The notes: generated by a model not told the origin, from the sequence alone. A stretch of DNA of 64,000 nt from Shewanella cutis (GCF_022410515.1 NZ_JACSDI010000008.1:1-64000); one strand, 5' to 3'; shown: positions 1-9,734, numbered from the stretch's first letter. Numbers and translations: made by a program.

Positions 1-521
1 ACGCTTTTCTCGGATTTAACTGATGCAGCAATGTCAGGATGGCTCATGAGCTGGAAGCTTAGAAAGTGTTGGCTAATTAGATCACATAATTAAGGAGATT
101 GGTATTATATGGCGCCGTGTGTCCGGCAACGGGGGCGACACAAGCGATTATTGCCCCGCATGCCAATAGCGAATATATGCACGAGCATTTAAAACTGATT
201 TCAACCGCCACCGCATTTAGACGCCATGCGTTGGTCATCATGGACGGCGCGGGCTGGCATCAACAGGATTTGGCCGATGACTTTGATAATCTGACGCTTC
301 TCAAGTTGCCGCCTTATTCACCAGAGTTAAATCCGATAGAGCAGGTATGGCAATGGTTGCGTCAACATGTGTTGGCTAATCGTTGTTTTAGTGGTTATGA
401 CGATATTGTCGAACAGTGCTCTATCGCATGGAAAATCTTCATTGAGAAGAAAGTAAGAGTGATAAAATTGTGCTCTAGACAGTGGACAATTTTGACCAGT
501 TAGTTAATGGAATTGGTATTA
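1..521 (+). mobile_element. Remnant of IS630-family insertion sequence(s)
   Basis: The segment carries the 3' half of an IS630-type transposase and ends with an 18-base terminal motif at 504-521 (TTAATGGAATTGGTATTA). A 15/18 match to that motif sits at 90-107 in the same orientation, just before the surviving transposase part. Bases 1-88 are open in one frame and could be the tail of another copy, which would mean one element's right end joined to a truncated second copy. The exact left boundary lies outside the window. Related ends flank the element at 36268-36974. Inference: a nested or deleted IS scar beyond the end of the ribosomal block. Confidence 0.6.
99..503 (+). pseudogene. IS630-family transposase, C-terminal fragment
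   Basis: The frame encodes the C-terminal part of a DDE transposase. It has the block with the second catalytic Asp (IMDGAGWHQ) and the block with the catalytic Glu (LPPYSPELNPIEQVW). The N-terminal helix-turn-helix and first catalytic Asp are missing; full IS630 transposases are usually around 330-350 residues against about 134 here. The only start is a TTG inside a terminal-repeat-like sequence, with no convincing ribosome binding site, so it is probably not expressed. The last 20 or so residues look unlike the family and may be altered. It is a different copy from the fragment at 36.3-36.8 kb, which keeps the opposite half. Confidence 0.8.
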
Positions 522-579
522 CTTGATACTGTCATAAAGAAGCATTCTTTTTAACTATTGCTTGGCGGGACAGCTAAAC

Positions 580-610
580 AAAAAAGCCGAGCTATGAGCT
601 CGGCTTTTTA
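580..610 (-). terminator. Rho-independent terminator after rplQ
   Basis: A 9-bp stem (AGCCGAGCT / AGCTCGGCT) with a 3-base loop is flanked by A-run and T-run on the two sides, so it can act in both directions. On the minus strand it lies about 20 bases after the rplQ stop and closes the alpha operon. On the plus strand it would stop transcription coming from the IS remnant. Confidence 0.85.
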
Positions 611-626
611 AACTTTGTAACCTTAA

Positions 627-1022
627 TTACTCAGCAGCTTCAACATCAACAGCTTGAGCAGCTTCTGGACGACCTACTAGCTCGATGTAAGCCATTGGGG
701 CTTTATCACCAGCACGTAAACCGCACTTAAGGATACGGGTATAGCCACCAGGACGTTCCTGGTAACGTGGACCCAATTCAGTGAATAACTTACCTACGAC
801 TTCAGCGTCGCGAGTACGTGCAAACGCTAAACGACGGTTTGCAACGCTGTCACTCTTAGCAAGTGTTATCAGAGGCTCAACTACGCGACGCAGTTCTTTC
901 GCTTTAGCTACGGTTGTCTTGATAATCTCATGACGAACCAGTGAGCTTGCCATGTTACGGAACATAGCTTGGCGGTGGCTGCTGTTGCGGTTAAGTTGAC
1001 GACCACTCTTACGATGGCGCAT
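627..1022 (-). CDS. rplQ: 50S ribosomal protein L17
   Basis: A 131-residue protein beginning [20 protein letters not shown], the classic L17 N-terminus. L17 binds 23S rRNA near the peptide exit tunnel. It is the last gene of the alpha operon, 40 bases after rpoA and just before a strong terminator. Length is normal (127-132 in gammaproteobacteria). The C-terminus is acidic and Ala-rich, as in relatives. No anomaly seen. Confidence 0.97.
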   Translation of the reverse strand: MRHRKSGRQLNRNSSHRQAMFRNMASSLVRHEIIKTTVAKAKELRRVVEPLITLAKSDSVANRRLAFARTRDAEVVGKLFTELGPRYQERPGGYTRILKCGLRAGDKAPMAYIELVGRPEAAQAVDVEAAE

Positions 1023-1062
1023 GACCTAATCCTTATAACCTAAATCTGTACAAACCTGAGAC

Positions 1063-2052
1063 TTATAGGTCGTCTGCTAAACTAGCTGGAGGCCAGTTTT
1101 CCAGACGCATACCTAACGACAGTCCGCGAGAAGCTAAAACGTCCTTAATTTCAGTAAGAGACTTCTTACCTAAGTTAGGGGTCTTCAGCAACTCAACTTC
1201 AGTACGCTGTACCAGATCTCCGATGTAATGAATCGCTTCGGCTTTCAAACAGTTAGCCGAACGTACAGTTAGCTCTAAATCGTCGACAGGACGCAACAGA
1301 ATCGGATCGAACTCCGGCTTCTCTTCTTTCATTTCTGGCTCAGTCACATCACGCAGCTCGACAAACGCATCCAGCTGTTCAGCTAAGATGGTTGCAGAAC
1401 GACGGATAGCTTCCTCAGGATCGATAGTACCGTTAGTGGTCATATCGATAACGAGTTTATCCAAGTCAGTACGCTGTTCAACACGAGCTGCTTCTACATT
1501 GTAGGCAATACGTGCGACTGGCGAGAAAGAAGCATCAACCAGCAAACGGCCGATTGGGCGATCATCGTCTTCTGTCTGTGCACGAGCAGATGCTGGCACA
1601 TAACCACGACCACGCTCAACGCGAATACGCATGCTGATATCATTGTTACCTGTTAAATGACAGATAACATGATCAGGATTCACGATAGTGACATCACCAT
1701 CATGCGTGATATCTGCTGCGATGACAGGGCCTGCGCCGGACTTGCTTAATGTAAGCATAGCCTCGTCTTTACCCTCGATAGTCACTGCTAAGCCTTTTAG
1801 ATTTAGCAAGATTTCAAGGATATCTTCTTGTACGCCTTCCTTACTGCTGTATTCGTGCAGTACGCCGTCAATCTCGACTTCGGTAACCGCGCAGCCGGGC
1901 ATAGACGACAATAGGATGCGACGCAACGCGTTACCTAAAGTGTGGCCGAAACCACGCTCAAGCGGTTCCAAAGTAACCTTGGCACGTGTTGAGTTAACCT
2001 GCTCGATATCAACGAGACGCGGTTTAAGAAATTCTGTAACAGAACCCTGCAT
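1063..2052 (-). CDS. rpoA: DNA-directed RNA polymerase subunit alpha
   Basis: A 329-residue protein, the same length as the E. coli subunit. The N-terminal domain (about 1-235) dimerises and scaffolds beta and beta'; it has the conserved region around [20 protein letters not shown]. After a flexible acidic linker near residue 240 comes the C-terminal domain (about 250-320), with the helix-hairpin-helix segment [19 protein letters not shown] that contacts UP elements and activators. It sits between rpsD and rplQ, the standard alpha-operon position, 24 bases after rpsD. Confidence 0.98.
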
Positions 2053-2076
2053 TGTGTCCTCTCTTGTTTGTTAGCC

Positions 2077-2697
2077 TTACTTAGAGTAAAGCTCGACGAT
2101 CAGCTGTTCGTTAATTTCCGCAGACAAATCGCTACGTTCTGGAATACGCTTGAAAGCACCTTCCATTTTCGCGCTGTCGACTTCAACCCATGTAGGCTTC
2201 TCGCGTTGACCAGCCACTTCTAAAGCCGCTTTGATACGAGCTTGAGTGCGTGACTTTTCACGGATGCTTACAACATCATTCGCAGACACTTTGAATGACG
2301 GAATGTTAACAACACGACCGTTAACCATAACTGATTTATGGCTTACTAGCTGACGTGATTCTGCACGAGTCGCACCAAAACCCATACGATAAACAACGTT
2401 ATCTAAACGAGTTTCTAAAAGTTGCAGCAGGTTTTCACCCGTGTTGCCTTTTAGACGTGCAGCCTCTTTGTAGTAGTTACGGAATTGTTTTTCTAACACA
2501 CCGTAAATACGACGAACTTTTTGTTTTTCGCGTAACTGTAAACCGTACTCTGACAAACGTGGCTTACGAGCGCCATGCTGTCCTGGTGCTGATTCCAGTT
2601 TACACTTTGAATCGATTGCTCTCACACCGCTTTTTAAGAAAAGGTCAGTACCTTCTCGGCGGCTGAGCTTGAGCTTGGGACCCAAGTATCTTGCCAT
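2077..2697 (-). CDS. rpsD: 30S ribosomal protein S4
   Basis: A 206-residue protein starting [21 protein letters not shown]4 is a primary 16S rRNA binder that starts assembly of the 30S body. The S4 RNA-binding domain spans roughly residues 96-160 ([20 protein letters not shown] onward). In E. coli S4 is also the translational repressor of the alpha operon, and the matching leader structure is present before rpsM. This copy lacks the zinc-binding cysteines found in some bacterial S4 proteins (a C-minus form). It lies between rpsK and rpoA. Confidence 0.98.
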   Translation of the reverse strand: MARYLGPKLKLSRREGTDLFLKSGVRAIDSKCKLESAPGQHGARKPRLSEYGLQLREKQKVRRIYGVLEKQFRNYYKEAARLKGNTGENLLQLLETRLDNVVYRMGFGATRAESRQLVSHKSVMVNGRVVNIPSFKVSANDVVSIREKSRTQARIKAALEVAGQREKPTWVEVDSAKMEGAFKRIPERSDLSAEINEQLIVELYSK

Positions 2698-2728
2698 GAT
2701 CTTTCTCCAACTATCCTAATGAAACGCG

Positions 2729-3121
2729 TTATACACGACGCTTTTTAGGAGGACGACAACCATTATGAGGGATCGGCGTCACATCGGTAATGTTGGTAAT
2801 TTTGTAACCAACAGCGTTCAGCGCACGAATGGCTGATTCACGACCTGGACCTGGACCCTTCACAAACACTTCAAGGTTTTTTAAACCGTAGTCTTGAGCA
2901 GCAGCACCTGCACGCTCAGCAGCTACCTGTGCAGCAAATGGCGTAGATTTACGTGAACCACGGAAACCTGAACCACCTGAAGTAGCCCATGACAACGCAT
3001 TACCTTGACGATCTGTAATGGTGACAATTGTGTTGTTGAAAGAAGCATGGATATGAGCCATGCCATCTGCAACCTGTTTACGTACGCGCTTACGCGGAGA
3101 ACGTGACGGAACTTTAGCCAT
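2729..3121 (-). CDS. rpsK: 30S ribosomal protein S11
   Basis: A 130-residue protein with the S11 core [16 protein letters not shown] segment ([18 protein letters not shown]) and the conserved C-terminus [19 protein letters not shown]11 forms part of the mRNA exit platform of the 30S subunit. It follows rpsM by 14 bases and precedes rpsD in the alpha operon. Length and both termini are as expected. Confidence 0.98.
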
Positions 3122-3135
3122 TGTCTACCTTCCCG

Positions 3136-3492
3136 TTACTTCTTGATTGGTTTACGTGGACCTTTACGCGTACGCGCATTGGTCTTAGTACGTTGCCCAC
3201 GAAGAGGCAGGCTACGACGATGGCGGAGACCACGATAACAACCAAGATCCATAAGACGCTTGATGTTCATAGAAATCTCACGACGTAAGTCACCTTCTAC
3301 TAAGTATTTGGCAACTTCTTCGCGTAGGGTGTCGATTTGAGCTTCGCTCAATTCCTTGATCTTAGCAGTTTCAGCGATTGACGTAGCTGCGCAGATTGCT
3401 CTAGCGCGAGTACGGCCGATGCCGAAAATTGCAGTCAATGCGATGACTGTATGCTTTTGATCAGGAATGTTAATGCCAGCGATACGGGCCAC
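3136..3492 (-). CDS. rpsM: 30S ribosomal protein S13 (GTG start)
   Basis: A 118-residue protein starting [20 protein letters not shown] with the Arg/Lys-rich tail [12 protein letters not shown]13 sits in the 30S head and contacts the P-site tRNA and the 50S bridge. The start codon is GTG, preceded by AAGGAGTGCATA. GTG is also used by E. coli rpsM, where S4 controls translation through a pseudoknot covering this start. First gene of the alpha operon. Confidence 0.97.
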   Translation of the reverse strand: MARIAGINIPDQKHTVIALTAIFGIGRTRARAICAATSIAETAKIKELSEAQIDTLREEVAKYLVEGDLRREISMNIKRLMDLGCYRGLRHRRSLPLRGQRTKTNARTRKGPRKPIKK

Positions 3493-3560
3493 TATGCACT
3501 CCTTAAGTTAAAGGCCAACTGCGAAAAGCCCGAAAGGATACTCGACAGTTGACAGATTTG
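3490..3560 (-). promoter_or_regulatory. Alpha-operon leader (S4-responsive pseudoknot)
   Basis: Read on the minus strand, the leader before rpsM contains GAGTATCC, then CGGGCTTTTC, then AGGAGTGCATAGTGGCCCG. These blocks match, as I recall it, the E. coli alpha-operon leader that folds into a nested pseudoknot bound by S4. The complementary AGTTGGC/CCAACT-type segments needed for a helix are also visible. Inference: S4 represses translation of rpsM and the downstream genes here too. A covariance-model scan (Rfam Alpha_RBS) would decide this. Confidence 0.75.
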
Positions 3561-3570
3561 CAAACAATAT

Positions 3571-3598
3571 TTGTTCAGCCCAACAGTGGGCTGAACAA
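3571..3598 (-). other. Hairpin between rpmJ and rpsM
   Basis: A perfect 12-bp inverted repeat (TTGTTCAGCCCA / TGGGCTGAACAA, 4-base loop) lies just after rpmJ and upstream of the alpha leader. No T-run follows on the minus strand, so it is not a standard terminator. It may be an RNA processing or stabilising hairpin, or a weak attenuator separating the spc and alpha transcripts. Confidence 0.6.
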
Positions 3599-3606
3599 TT
3601 TCACTT

Positions 3607-3720
3607 TTAGCCTTGACGCTGTTTGTGTTTTGGTTCAACACAGATAACGCGCACAACGCCACTACGCTTGACGATCTTGCAGTTACGGCAGATCTTCTTC
3701 ACGGAAGCTCGAACTTTCAT
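3607..3720 (-). CDS. rpmJ: 50S ribosomal protein L36
   Basis: A 37-residue protein starting [20 protein letters not shown] and ending HKQRQG. It has the zinc-ribbon set Cys11, Cys14, Cys27 and His32, so this is the zinc-binding (C-plus) form of L36. L36 is the smallest 50S protein and binds near the L7/L12 stalk base. It lies 21 bases after secY, as the last gene of the spc operon. Confidence 0.96.
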   Translation of the reverse strand: MKVRASVKKICRNCKIVKRSGVVRVICVEPKHKQRQG

Positions 3721-3741
3721 TTCATCACTCCGTAAAGCTAC

Positions 3742-5082
3742 TTAGCGACCAAAACGATCTAAATTCGCTTTGTTAACTAGGTTAGCTTTCTTCATCACAG
3801 ACTCATACTGATGTGACATCATATGGGTCTGAACCTGAGCCATGAAGTCCATGATTACGACTACCATAATTAGTAGTGAAGTACCGCCAAAATAGAACTG
3901 TACTTTCCACGCAATTAACATGAACTCCGGAATTAAACAGATAAAGGTAATGTATAACGCGCCTGCTAATGTCAAACGGGTCATCACTTTATCAATGTAA
4001 CGCGAAGTCTGTTCTCCAGGACGGATCCCAGGGATGAATGCACCACTTTTCTTCAAGTTATCTGCTGTTTCGCGTGGATTAAATACCAGCGCAGTATAGA
4101 AGAAACAGAAGAAAATAATTGCTGCCGCATATAATAATGAGTAAAGCGGTTGTCCAGGAGACACAGCCAGTGAAAAATCACTTAACCATGACATAGACTC
4201 ATTTTGACCAAACCACTGAGCCAGTGTGCCTGGGAACAAAATGATGCTTGACGCAAAAATTGGTGGAATTACACCAGCCATGTTTATTTTCAACGGTAGG
4301 TGGGTACTTTGCGCAGCGAATACCTTACGGCCTTGCTGACGCTTAGCATAGTTTACAACGATACGACGTTGACCACGCTCCACGAATACCACGAAATAAG
4401 TCACAGCAAATATAATTACCGCAAGCAACAACAATACTAACACATTCAGGTCACCTTGACGCGCCTGCTCAGCCGTTTGGCCGATAGCGGAAGGTAATCC
4501 AGCAACAATACCTGCGAAAATTAAAATCGAGATACCATTACCTATACCTCGTTCGGTAATTTGCTCACCTAGCCACATCAGAAACATAGTTCCAGTAACT
4601 AAACTCACAACGGCAACAAAGTAGAAACCGAATCCAATATTGACCACGAGGCCTGGGACTAAGTTTGGTAACCCTGTTGCAATACCGACCGACTGGAATG
4701 TACCCAGCACTAACGTACCCCAACGTGTATATTGACTAATTTTTTTACGTCCAGACTCGCCTTCTTTTTTCAATTCAGCCAGTGCAGGATGCACAACAGT
4801 CAATAACTGCATAATAATCGATGCCGAAATGTACGGCATGATACCTAATGCAAAAATGGAAGCACGCTCAAGGGCACCACCCGAGAACATGTTAAACATG
4901 CCAAGGATGGTTCCACTTTGCTGAGCAAACAGCTCTGCTAATACAGCTGCGTCAATACCAGGAATTGGTACAAACGAACCGGCCCTAAAGACGATAATCG
5001 CACCAATCACGAACAGGAGGCGAGCTTTCAACTCAGAAAGTCCACCTTTCGCGCTTTTTAAATCAAGTCCTGGTTTTGCCAT
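3742..5082 (-). CDS. secY: Protein translocase subunit SecY
   Basis: A 446-residue, ten-helix membrane protein that forms the inner-membrane channel for secreted and membrane proteins with SecE (encoded at 30.7-31.1 kb) and SecG. The start is placed at [14 protein letters not shown] because it is preceded by GAGGAAT at good spacing and matches family starts; an in-frame ATG 18 codons upstream lies inside rplO. The plug/pore region follows helix 1 (SFVPIPGID). The cytosolic loop with the RG(I/V)GNG motif is present ([17 protein letters not shown]). Located in the spc operon between rplO and rpmJ. Confidence 0.97.
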   Translation of the reverse strand: MAKPGLDLKSAKGGLSELKARLLFVIGAIIVFRAGSFVPIPGIDAAVLAELFAQQSGTILGMFNMFSGGALERASIFALGIMPYISASIIMQLLTVVHPALAELKKEGESGRKKISQYTRWGTLVLGTFQSVGIATGLPNLVPGLVVNIGFGFYFVAVVSLVTGTMFLMWLGEQITERGIGNGISILIFAGIVAGLPSAIGQTAEQARQGDLNVLVLLLLAVIIFAVTYFVVFVERGQRRIVVNYAKRQQGRKVFAAQSTHLPLKINMAGVIPPIFASSIILFPGTLAQWFGQNESMSWLSDFSLAVSPGQPLYSLLYAAAIIFFCFFYTALVFNPRETADNLKKSGAFIPGIRPGEQTSRYIDKVMTRLTLAGALYITFICLIPEFMLIAWKVQFYFGGTSLLIMVVVIMDFMAQVQTHMMSHQYESVMKKANLVNKANLDRFGR

Positions 5083-5089
5083 CGACGTA

Positions 5090-5524
5090 TTATTCCTCGA
5101 TCTTACCGCCAGCAGCTTCAATCGCTGCACGTGCACCTTTGGTTACCTTCAGACCTTTAACGGTCACAGGGCGCTCAATGGTACCTGAAAGAACGATTTT
5201 CGCAAACTGGATGTTGCGAGTAATAACGTTCGCATCTTTCAGAGCGTTTAAGTCGATAACATCACCGTTAACTTTAGCCAGTTCGAGTACACGAACTTCA
5301 GCTGTTACCATAGCGCGACGCGAGGTAAAACCAAATTTAGGTAAACGGATCTTAAGTGGCATCTGACCACCCTCGAAGCCTGGGCGTACACCGCCACCGC
5401 TACGAGATTTTTGGCCTTTATGACCACGACCCGCAGTTTTACCTAAGCCTGAACCCATACCACGGCCTACACGCTTTGGTGCATGCTTAGCGCCTGCAGC
5501 TGGAGATAGAGTATTTAAACGCAT
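5090..5524 (-). CDS. rplO: 50S ribosomal protein L15
   Basis: A 144-residue protein starting [20 protein letters not shown] with the Gly/Arg/Lys-rich extension ([20 protein letters not shown]) that penetrates the 50S core. L15 is a late-assembly protein near the peptidyl transferase region. It is spaced 3 bases after rpmD and 7 bases before secY, which suggests coupled translation. Confidence 0.98.
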   Translation of the reverse strand: MRLNTLSPAAGAKHAPKRVGRGMGSGLGKTAGRGHKGQKSRSGGGVRPGFEGGQMPLKIRLPKFGFTSRRAMVTAEVRVLELAKVNGDVIDLNALKDANVITRNIQFAKIVLSGTIERPVTVKGLKVTKGARAAIEAAGGKIEE

Positions 5525-5527
5525 CTA

Positions 5528-5710
5528 TTAATCCTCCACCTTAACCATGTAGTAGACCTTGTTGATCATACCGCGAACAGAAGGAGTATCTTCTAATTCA
5601 ACAGTGTGACCAATGCGACGCAAACCAAGACCCGTTAGGGTAGCACGGTGCTTCGGTAAACGACCGATACCGCTTTTAGTTTGAGTAACTTTTACAGTTT
5701 TAGTTGCCAT
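5528..5710 (-). CDS. rpmD: 50S ribosomal protein L30
   Basis: A 60-residue protein starting [20 protein letters not shown], with the family motif for [12 protein letters not shown] followed by a basic-hydrophobic C-terminus. L30 is a small 23S rRNA-binding protein on the 50S subunit. It sits between rpsE (6-base gap) and rplO in the spc operon; length is typical (58-61). Confidence 0.97.
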   Translation of the reverse strand: MATKTVKVTQTKSGIGRLPKHRATLTGLGLRRIGHTVELEDTPSVRGMINKVYYMVKVED

Positions 5711-5716
5711 GGTGCA

Positions 5717-6220
5717 TTACCCCCGAATTTCGTCAACATTCAGGCCACGCTTAGCTGCGATTTGCGAAGGTGACTTCATGTGCACCAATGCATCGACAGT
5801 CGCGCGAACGATGTTGATCGGGTTAGTAGAACCGTATGCTTTAGACAGAACGTTATGAACGCCTGCAACCTCTAATACGGCACGCATTGCGCCACCGGCG
5901 ATAATACCGGTACCCTGTGATGCTGGTTGCATGTATACACGTGAACCAGTATGACGACCTTTAACTGGGTGATGCAGAGTGCCTGCATTCAACTCAACGG
6001 TCACCATGTTACGACGGGCTTTTTCCATAGCTTTTTGAATTGCTGCTGGAACTTCGCGCGCTTTACCATAGCCGTAGCCGACCTTACCATTACCGTCACC
6101 CACTACTGTTAGTGCTGTGAAGCTAAAGATACGACCGCCCTTAACTACTTTAGAAACACGATTAACTGCAATTAATTTCTCTTGCAGATCGTCTTTTTGC
6201 TGAGCTTCTAATTTAGCCAT
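5717..6220 (-). CDS. rpsE: 30S ribosomal protein S5
   Basis: A 167-residue protein with the N-terminal dsRNA-binding-like domain ([20 protein letters not shown]) and C-terminal S5 fold ([19 protein letters not shown]). S5 helps set decoding accuracy and mRNA unwinding in the 30S subunit. Spectinomycin-resistance changes in other bacteria map to the loop around VKGGR; the sequence here looks wild type. Between rplR and rpmD. Confidence 0.98.
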   Translation of the reverse strand: MAKLEAQQKDDLQEKLIAVNRVSKVVKGGRIFSFTALTVVGDGNGKVGYGYGKAREVPAAIQKAMEKARRNMVTVELNAGTLHHPVKGRHTGSRVYMQPASQGTGIIAGGAMRAVLEVAGVHNVLSKAYGSTNPINIVRATVDALVHMKSPSQIAAKRGLNVDEIRG

Positions 6221-6232
6221 TTTTATAACCCC

Positions 6233-6583
6233 TTAGAACTGGAGGCCAGCTTCACGAGCAGCATCTGCTAGAGCAGCTACACGACCGTGATACTTGAAAC
6301 CAGAACGATCGAACGCAACATTCGTTACGCCTTTTTCGATCGCGCGCTCAGCAACAAATTTACCTACTGCTTTAGCCGCGTCTACGTTACCGGTACTCTT
6401 CAGTTGCTCTTTAACCGCTTTTTCCACGGTTGAAGCAGCTGCCACCACCTGAGCTTCAGGATTGATCACCTGAGCATAAATGTGACGCGGTGTACGATGT
6501 ACAACCAGACGGTTCACGCCCAGCTCTTGGATCTTCTTACGAGCGCGAATAGCGCGACGTAAGCGAGATGTTTTCTTATCCAT
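6233..6583 (-). CDS. rplR: 50S ribosomal protein L18
   Basis: A 116-residue protein starting [20 protein letters not shown], very basic at the N-terminus, with the C-terminal [20 protein letters not shown] segment typical of L18. It binds 5S rRNA and brings it to the central protuberance with L5 and L25. It is 10 bases after rplF and 12 before rpsE. Confidence 0.97.
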   Translation of the reverse strand: MDKKTSRLRRAIRARKKIQELGVNRLVVHRTPRHIYAQVINPEAQVVAAASTVEKAVKEQLKSTGNVDAAKAVGKFVAERAIEKGVTNVAFDRSGFKYHGRVAALADAAREAGLQF

Positions 6584-6593
6584 ATCGCGTTAC

Positions 6594-7127
6594 CTACTTC
6601 TTCTTAGCCTCTTTACGGCGTACTTCTTCGTCGTCATAGCGAACACCCTTGCCTTTGTATGGCTCTGGTGGACGATATCCGCGAATCTCAGCAGCGACTT
6701 GGCCAATTAACTGTTTATCAACGCCACGTAGGACGATGTCAGTTTGGCTAGGGCACTCTGCAGTAACGCCTGCGGGCAGTTTGTGTACTAACGGATGAGA
6801 GAAACCTAAAGTCAGGTCAATGTCAGCACCGACGAGTTTCGCACGGTAACCAACGCCAACTAACTTTAATTTACGCTCAAAACCTTGAGATACACCAACA
6901 ACCATGTTGTTTACTAATGCACGTGTTGTACCAGCCTGTGCCCAAGCGCCAACAGCGCCCTCAACAGGAAGGAATTTGATCACGCCATTTTCAATAACAA
7001 CATTGACCGCATTGTTGATCACTCGAGTCAGACTTCCTTTCGCGCCTTTGACGGTCAGGGTCTGTTCGTTTAAGGTCACCTCTACGCCAGCTGGAATAGA
7101 TACTGGTGCTTTTGCTACACGAGACAT
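6594..7127 (-). CDS. rplF: 50S ribosomal protein L6
   Basis: A 177-residue protein starting [20 protein letters not shown], made of two related L6 domains. The conserved C-terminal motif is present ([20 protein letters not shown]). L6 lies near the factor-binding site at the base of the L7/L12 stalk. It is 10 bases after rpsH in the spc operon. No length anomaly. Confidence 0.98.
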   Translation of the reverse strand: MSRVAKAPVSIPAGVEVTLNEQTLTVKGAKGSLTRVINNAVNVVIENGVIKFLPVEGAVGAWAQAGTTRALVNNMVVGVSQGFERKLKLVGVGYRAKLVGADIDLTLGFSHPLVHKLPAGVTAECPSQTDIVLRGVDKQLIGQVAAEIRGYRPPEPYKGKGVRYDDEEVRRKEAKKK

Positions 7128-7137
7128 TCCTAGCTCC

Positions 7138-7530
7138 TTATGCTACGTAGCAGATAACCTCGCCACCCATGCCTGCAAGGCGGGCGGCACGATCAGTCAT
7201 CAGGCCTTTAGAAGTGGACACAATTGCGACACCCAGTCCGCCCATCACTTTAGGAAGTTCGTTTTTACCTTTGTAAATACGAAGACCAGGACGGCTTACA
7301 CGCTGGATAGTCTCAACGACTGGTTGGCCTTGGAAGTACTTTAACGTAATTTCCAATTCAGGCTTGGCTTCATCTGCTACGGCGTAATCAGCGATGTAAC
7401 CTTCTTCTTTAAGCAGTTTCGCAATAGCGACTTTCAGCTTAGCAGAAGGCATCTTCACAGATACTTTGTTAGCAGCTTGGCCGTTACGAATACGGGTTAA
7501 CATATCCGCAATAGGATCTTGCATGCTCAT
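7138..7530 (-). CDS. rpsH: 30S ribosomal protein S8
   Basis: A 130-residue protein starting [20 protein letters not shown], with the conserved C-terminal loop ([20 protein letters not shown]) that binds the central domain of 16S rRNA. In E. coli S8 represses the spc operon through a site near rplE; I did not locate that site with confidence. Between rpsN and rplF. Confidence 0.98.
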
Positions 7531-7554
7531 ATTAGCTTACTCCGTGACAAGTGC

Positions 7555-7860
7555 TTACCAGCTAGCCTTACGCAGGCCAGGAACTTCACCACGCATGGTT
7601 GCTTCACGTAATTTGATACGGCTTAAGCCGAACTTACGTAGGAAACCATGTGGGCGACCAGTTTGATTACAACGATTGCGTTGACGCGATGCGCTGGAAT
7701 CACGTGGTAGAGCTTGCAGCTTTAATACTGCATCCCAACGATCTTCATCAGAAGAAGCTGGACTTGCAATAATCACTTTCAGAGCAGCGCGCTTTTCAGC
7801 GAACTTAGCTACGAGCTGTGCACGCTTTGCTTCACGTGCTTTCATTGATGTTTTTGCCAT
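7555..7860 (-). CDS. rpsN: 30S ribosomal protein S14
   Basis: A 101-residue protein, the long zinc-free form of S14: only one cysteine remains in the [20 protein letters not shown] block, where the short form carries a four-cysteine zinc site. S14 is a late-assembling protein of the 30S head. It is 10 bases after rplE and 24 before rpsH. Confidence 0.97.
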   Translation of the reverse strand: MAKTSMKAREAKRAQLVAKFAEKRAALKVIIASPASSDEDRWDAVLKLQALPRDSSASRQRNRCNQTGRPHGFLRKFGLSRIKLREATMRGEVPGLRKASW

Positions 7861-7870
7861 TACGCTACCC

Positions 7871-8410
7871 TTATTTCTTGAATGGGAAGTTAAAAGCGTC
7901 TAACAAAGCACGACCTTCTTCATCAGTCTTCGCAGAGGTAGTGATAACAATATCCATACCGCGAATTTTATCGATTTTATCGTAATCGATCTCTGGGAAA
8001 ATAATCTGCTCACGCACGCCCATCGCGTAGTTACCACGGCCGTCGAACGCTTTAGCGCTCAGACCACGGAAGTCACGGATACGTGGGATTGCGATGTCAA
8101 CTAAACGCTCTAAGAATTCCCACATACGCTCACCGCGCAGGGTCACTTTACAGCCAATAGGGTAGCCTTCACGGATTTTAAAACCAGCAACTGATTTACG
8201 AGCAACAGTTACTACTGGTTTTTGACCAGCAATTGCAGTCATGTCACGAACAGCATGTTCCATAACTTTTTTGTCTGCAACGGCTTCGCCAACACCCATG
8301 TTCAGGGTGATTTTCTCAATCCGAGGGACTTGCATGACACTGGTATAACCGAACTTTTGAGTCAGTTCAGCGACAACAGTCTCTTGATATTTATCATGCA
8401 GTTTCGCCAT
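7871..8410 (-). CDS. rplE: 50S ribosomal protein L5
   Basis: A 179-residue protein starting [21 protein letters not shown]5 binds 5S rRNA and contacts the P-site tRNA and S13. The conserved block around [19 protein letters not shown] and the C-terminal [20 protein letters not shown] segment are present. 12 bases after rplX, 10 before rpsN. Confidence 0.98.
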   Translation of the reverse strand: MAKLHDKYQETVVAELTQKFGYTSVMQVPRIEKITLNMGVGEAVADKKVMEHAVRDMTAIAGQKPVVTVARKSVAGFKIREGYPIGCKVTLRGERMWEFLERLVDIAIPRIRDFRGLSAKAFDGRGNYAMGVREQIIFPEIDYDKIDKIRGMDIVITTSAKTDEEGRALLDAFNFPFKK

Positions 8411-8422
8411 CGTTTACTCCAG

Positions 8423-8737
8423 TTACTTAACGAGTTCACTGTTCGATTTAAAGAAACGAACTTTTTTGCCGTCTTCAAATCGGAAACCAACACGATCCGC
8501 CTTGCCTGTGACAGGGTTAAAGATCGCAACATTTGATGCTTGAATCGGTGCTTCTTTCTCAACAATACCACCGGCTACACCCAGTTGTGGGTTTGGCTTT
8601 TGGTGTTTTTTGACAAGATTGATGCCTTCAACAATTAACTTACCAGTAGGTAATACTTGAGCAACTTTAGCACGCTTGCCCTTGTCTTTACCTGCTAATA
8701 CGATTACTTCGTCTTGACGACGGATTTTAGCTGCCAT
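8423..8737 (-). CDS. rplX: 50S ribosomal protein L24
   Basis: A 104-residue protein starting [20 protein letters not shown], with the KOW motif typical of L24. It initiates 50S assembly by binding the 5' end of 23S rRNA. It is 11 bases after rplN and 12 before rplE. A longer antisense frame here is only a shadow of the coding sequence. Confidence 0.97.
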
Positions 8738-8748
8738 TTTGAAGCTCC

Positions 8749-9117
8749 TTACAGTACTTCTGGTGCCAGCGAGACAATTTTCATAAATTGCTCATTACGC
8801 AATTCACGTGTCACTGGTCCAAAGATACGAGTACCAATCGGCTGCAGGTTGTTGTTCAAAAGAACAGCTGCATTCCGATCGAAGCGAATGACAGAACCGT
8901 CTGGACGACGTACGCCTTTCTTAGTACGGACTACCACCGCGTTATACACATCACCTTTCTTCGCTTTAGCGCGAGGAATTGCTTCTTTAACAGAAACTTT
9001 GATGATGTCGCCGATACCGGCATAACGACGATGAGAGCCACCCAAGACCTTAATACACTGAACTCTGCGTGCGCCGCTGTTACATGCGACGTCAAGAGTC
9101 GATTGCATTTGGATCAT
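8749..9117 (-). CDS. rplN: 50S ribosomal protein L14
   Basis: A 122-residue protein starting [20 protein letters not shown]. The start is set by GGAGCACTTAAA directly upstream and by family length; an in-frame ATG ten codons earlier has no such signal. L14 lies at the subunit interface and forms intersubunit bridges. First gene of the spc operon, behind its own promoter. Confidence 0.97.
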
Positions 9118-9207
9118 TTTAAGTGCTCCGCTATCGTTACTACACAATTCCCACTATGGGACTATAAACACCATTTTTGCTTTGAATTTAGTCAAAAATG
9201 GGGCGCA

Positions 9208-9236
9208 AATATAACACCATAAACATGGAATGTATA
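9208..9236 (-). promoter_or_regulatory. spc operon promoter (before rplN)
   Basis: On the minus strand a -35-like TATACA (9231-9236) and a -10 TATATT (9208-9213) are spaced by exactly 17 bp. The promoter starts immediately after the terminator of the S10 operon and about 90 bases before rplN. The GGTGTTATA.. context and position match what I recall of the E. coli spc promoter. Strength is inferred only. Confidence 0.65.
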
Positions 9237-9239
9237 GTA

Positions 9240-9275
9240 TTAAAAAACAAACGGCCCCAAATACTGGAGCCGTTT
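9240..9275 (-). terminator. S10 operon terminator (after rpsQ)
   Basis: A 10-bp stem (AAACGGCTCC / GGGGCCGTTT on the minus strand, with one G-U pair) is followed by GTTTTTTAA. It lies 20 bases after the rpsQ stop and separates the S10 and spc transcription units. Confidence 0.85.
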
Positions 9276-9294
9276 ACCTAAATACCTAATATGA

Positions 9295-9543
9295 TTAGGC
9301 CTTTGATACTACTTCAACCAGGGTCCAAGATTTAGTCTTAGACAAAGGACGACATTCGCGAATCGCGACTACGTCACCTTCATTGCACTGATTAGCTTCA
9401 TCATGTGCATGGATCTTAGTCGTACGCTTAATGTATTTCCCATAGATTGGGTGTTTCACTTGGCGTTCGATAGCGACAGTAATGGTTTTATCCATTTTGT
9501 TGCTAGTGACACGACCTTGCAAAGTACGGATTTTATCAGACAT
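9295..9543 (-). CDS. rpsQ: 30S ribosomal protein S17
   Basis: An 82-residue OB-fold protein starting [20 protein letters not shown], with the S17 signature [21 protein letters not shown]17 binds the 5' domain of 16S rRNA. Its start overlaps the rpmC stop, so translation is likely coupled. Last gene of the S10 operon. Confidence 0.98.
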   Translation of the reverse strand: MSDKIRTLQGRVTSNKMDKTITVAIERQVKHPIYGKYIKRTTKIHAHDEANQCNEGDVVAIRECRPLSKTKSWTLVEVVSKA

Positions 9544-9734
9544 TATGCACCCGCCTTAGAAGTAATAATGGTCTTAACGCGCGCAATATTACGGCGCACT
9601 AATTTCAGTTGATGAGTCTGAGTCAACTGACCAGTGGCGTGTTGCATACGCAGGTTGAACTGCTCACGCAGCAGACCAAGTAGTTCAGCGTTCAGTTCTT
9701 CAACGCTCTTTTCTCTTAGTTCGCTCGCTTTCAT
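9543..9734 (-). CDS. rpmC: 50S ribosomal protein L29
   Basis: A 63-residue, two-helix protein starting [20 protein letters not shown], with the basic second helix [21 protein letters not shown]29 borders the exit of the peptide tunnel with L23. It overlaps its neighbours by a base or so on each side (rplP before, rpsQ after). Confidence 0.98.
   Translation of the reverse strand: MKASELREKSVEELNAELLGLLREQFNLRMQHATGQLTQTHQLKLVRRNIARVKTIITSKAGA

Noticed and set aside
1688..2074. Plus-strand open frame of 128 codons opposite rpoA
   Set aside because: It is a shadow frame antisense to a conserved gene, with no ribosome site or recognisable domain.
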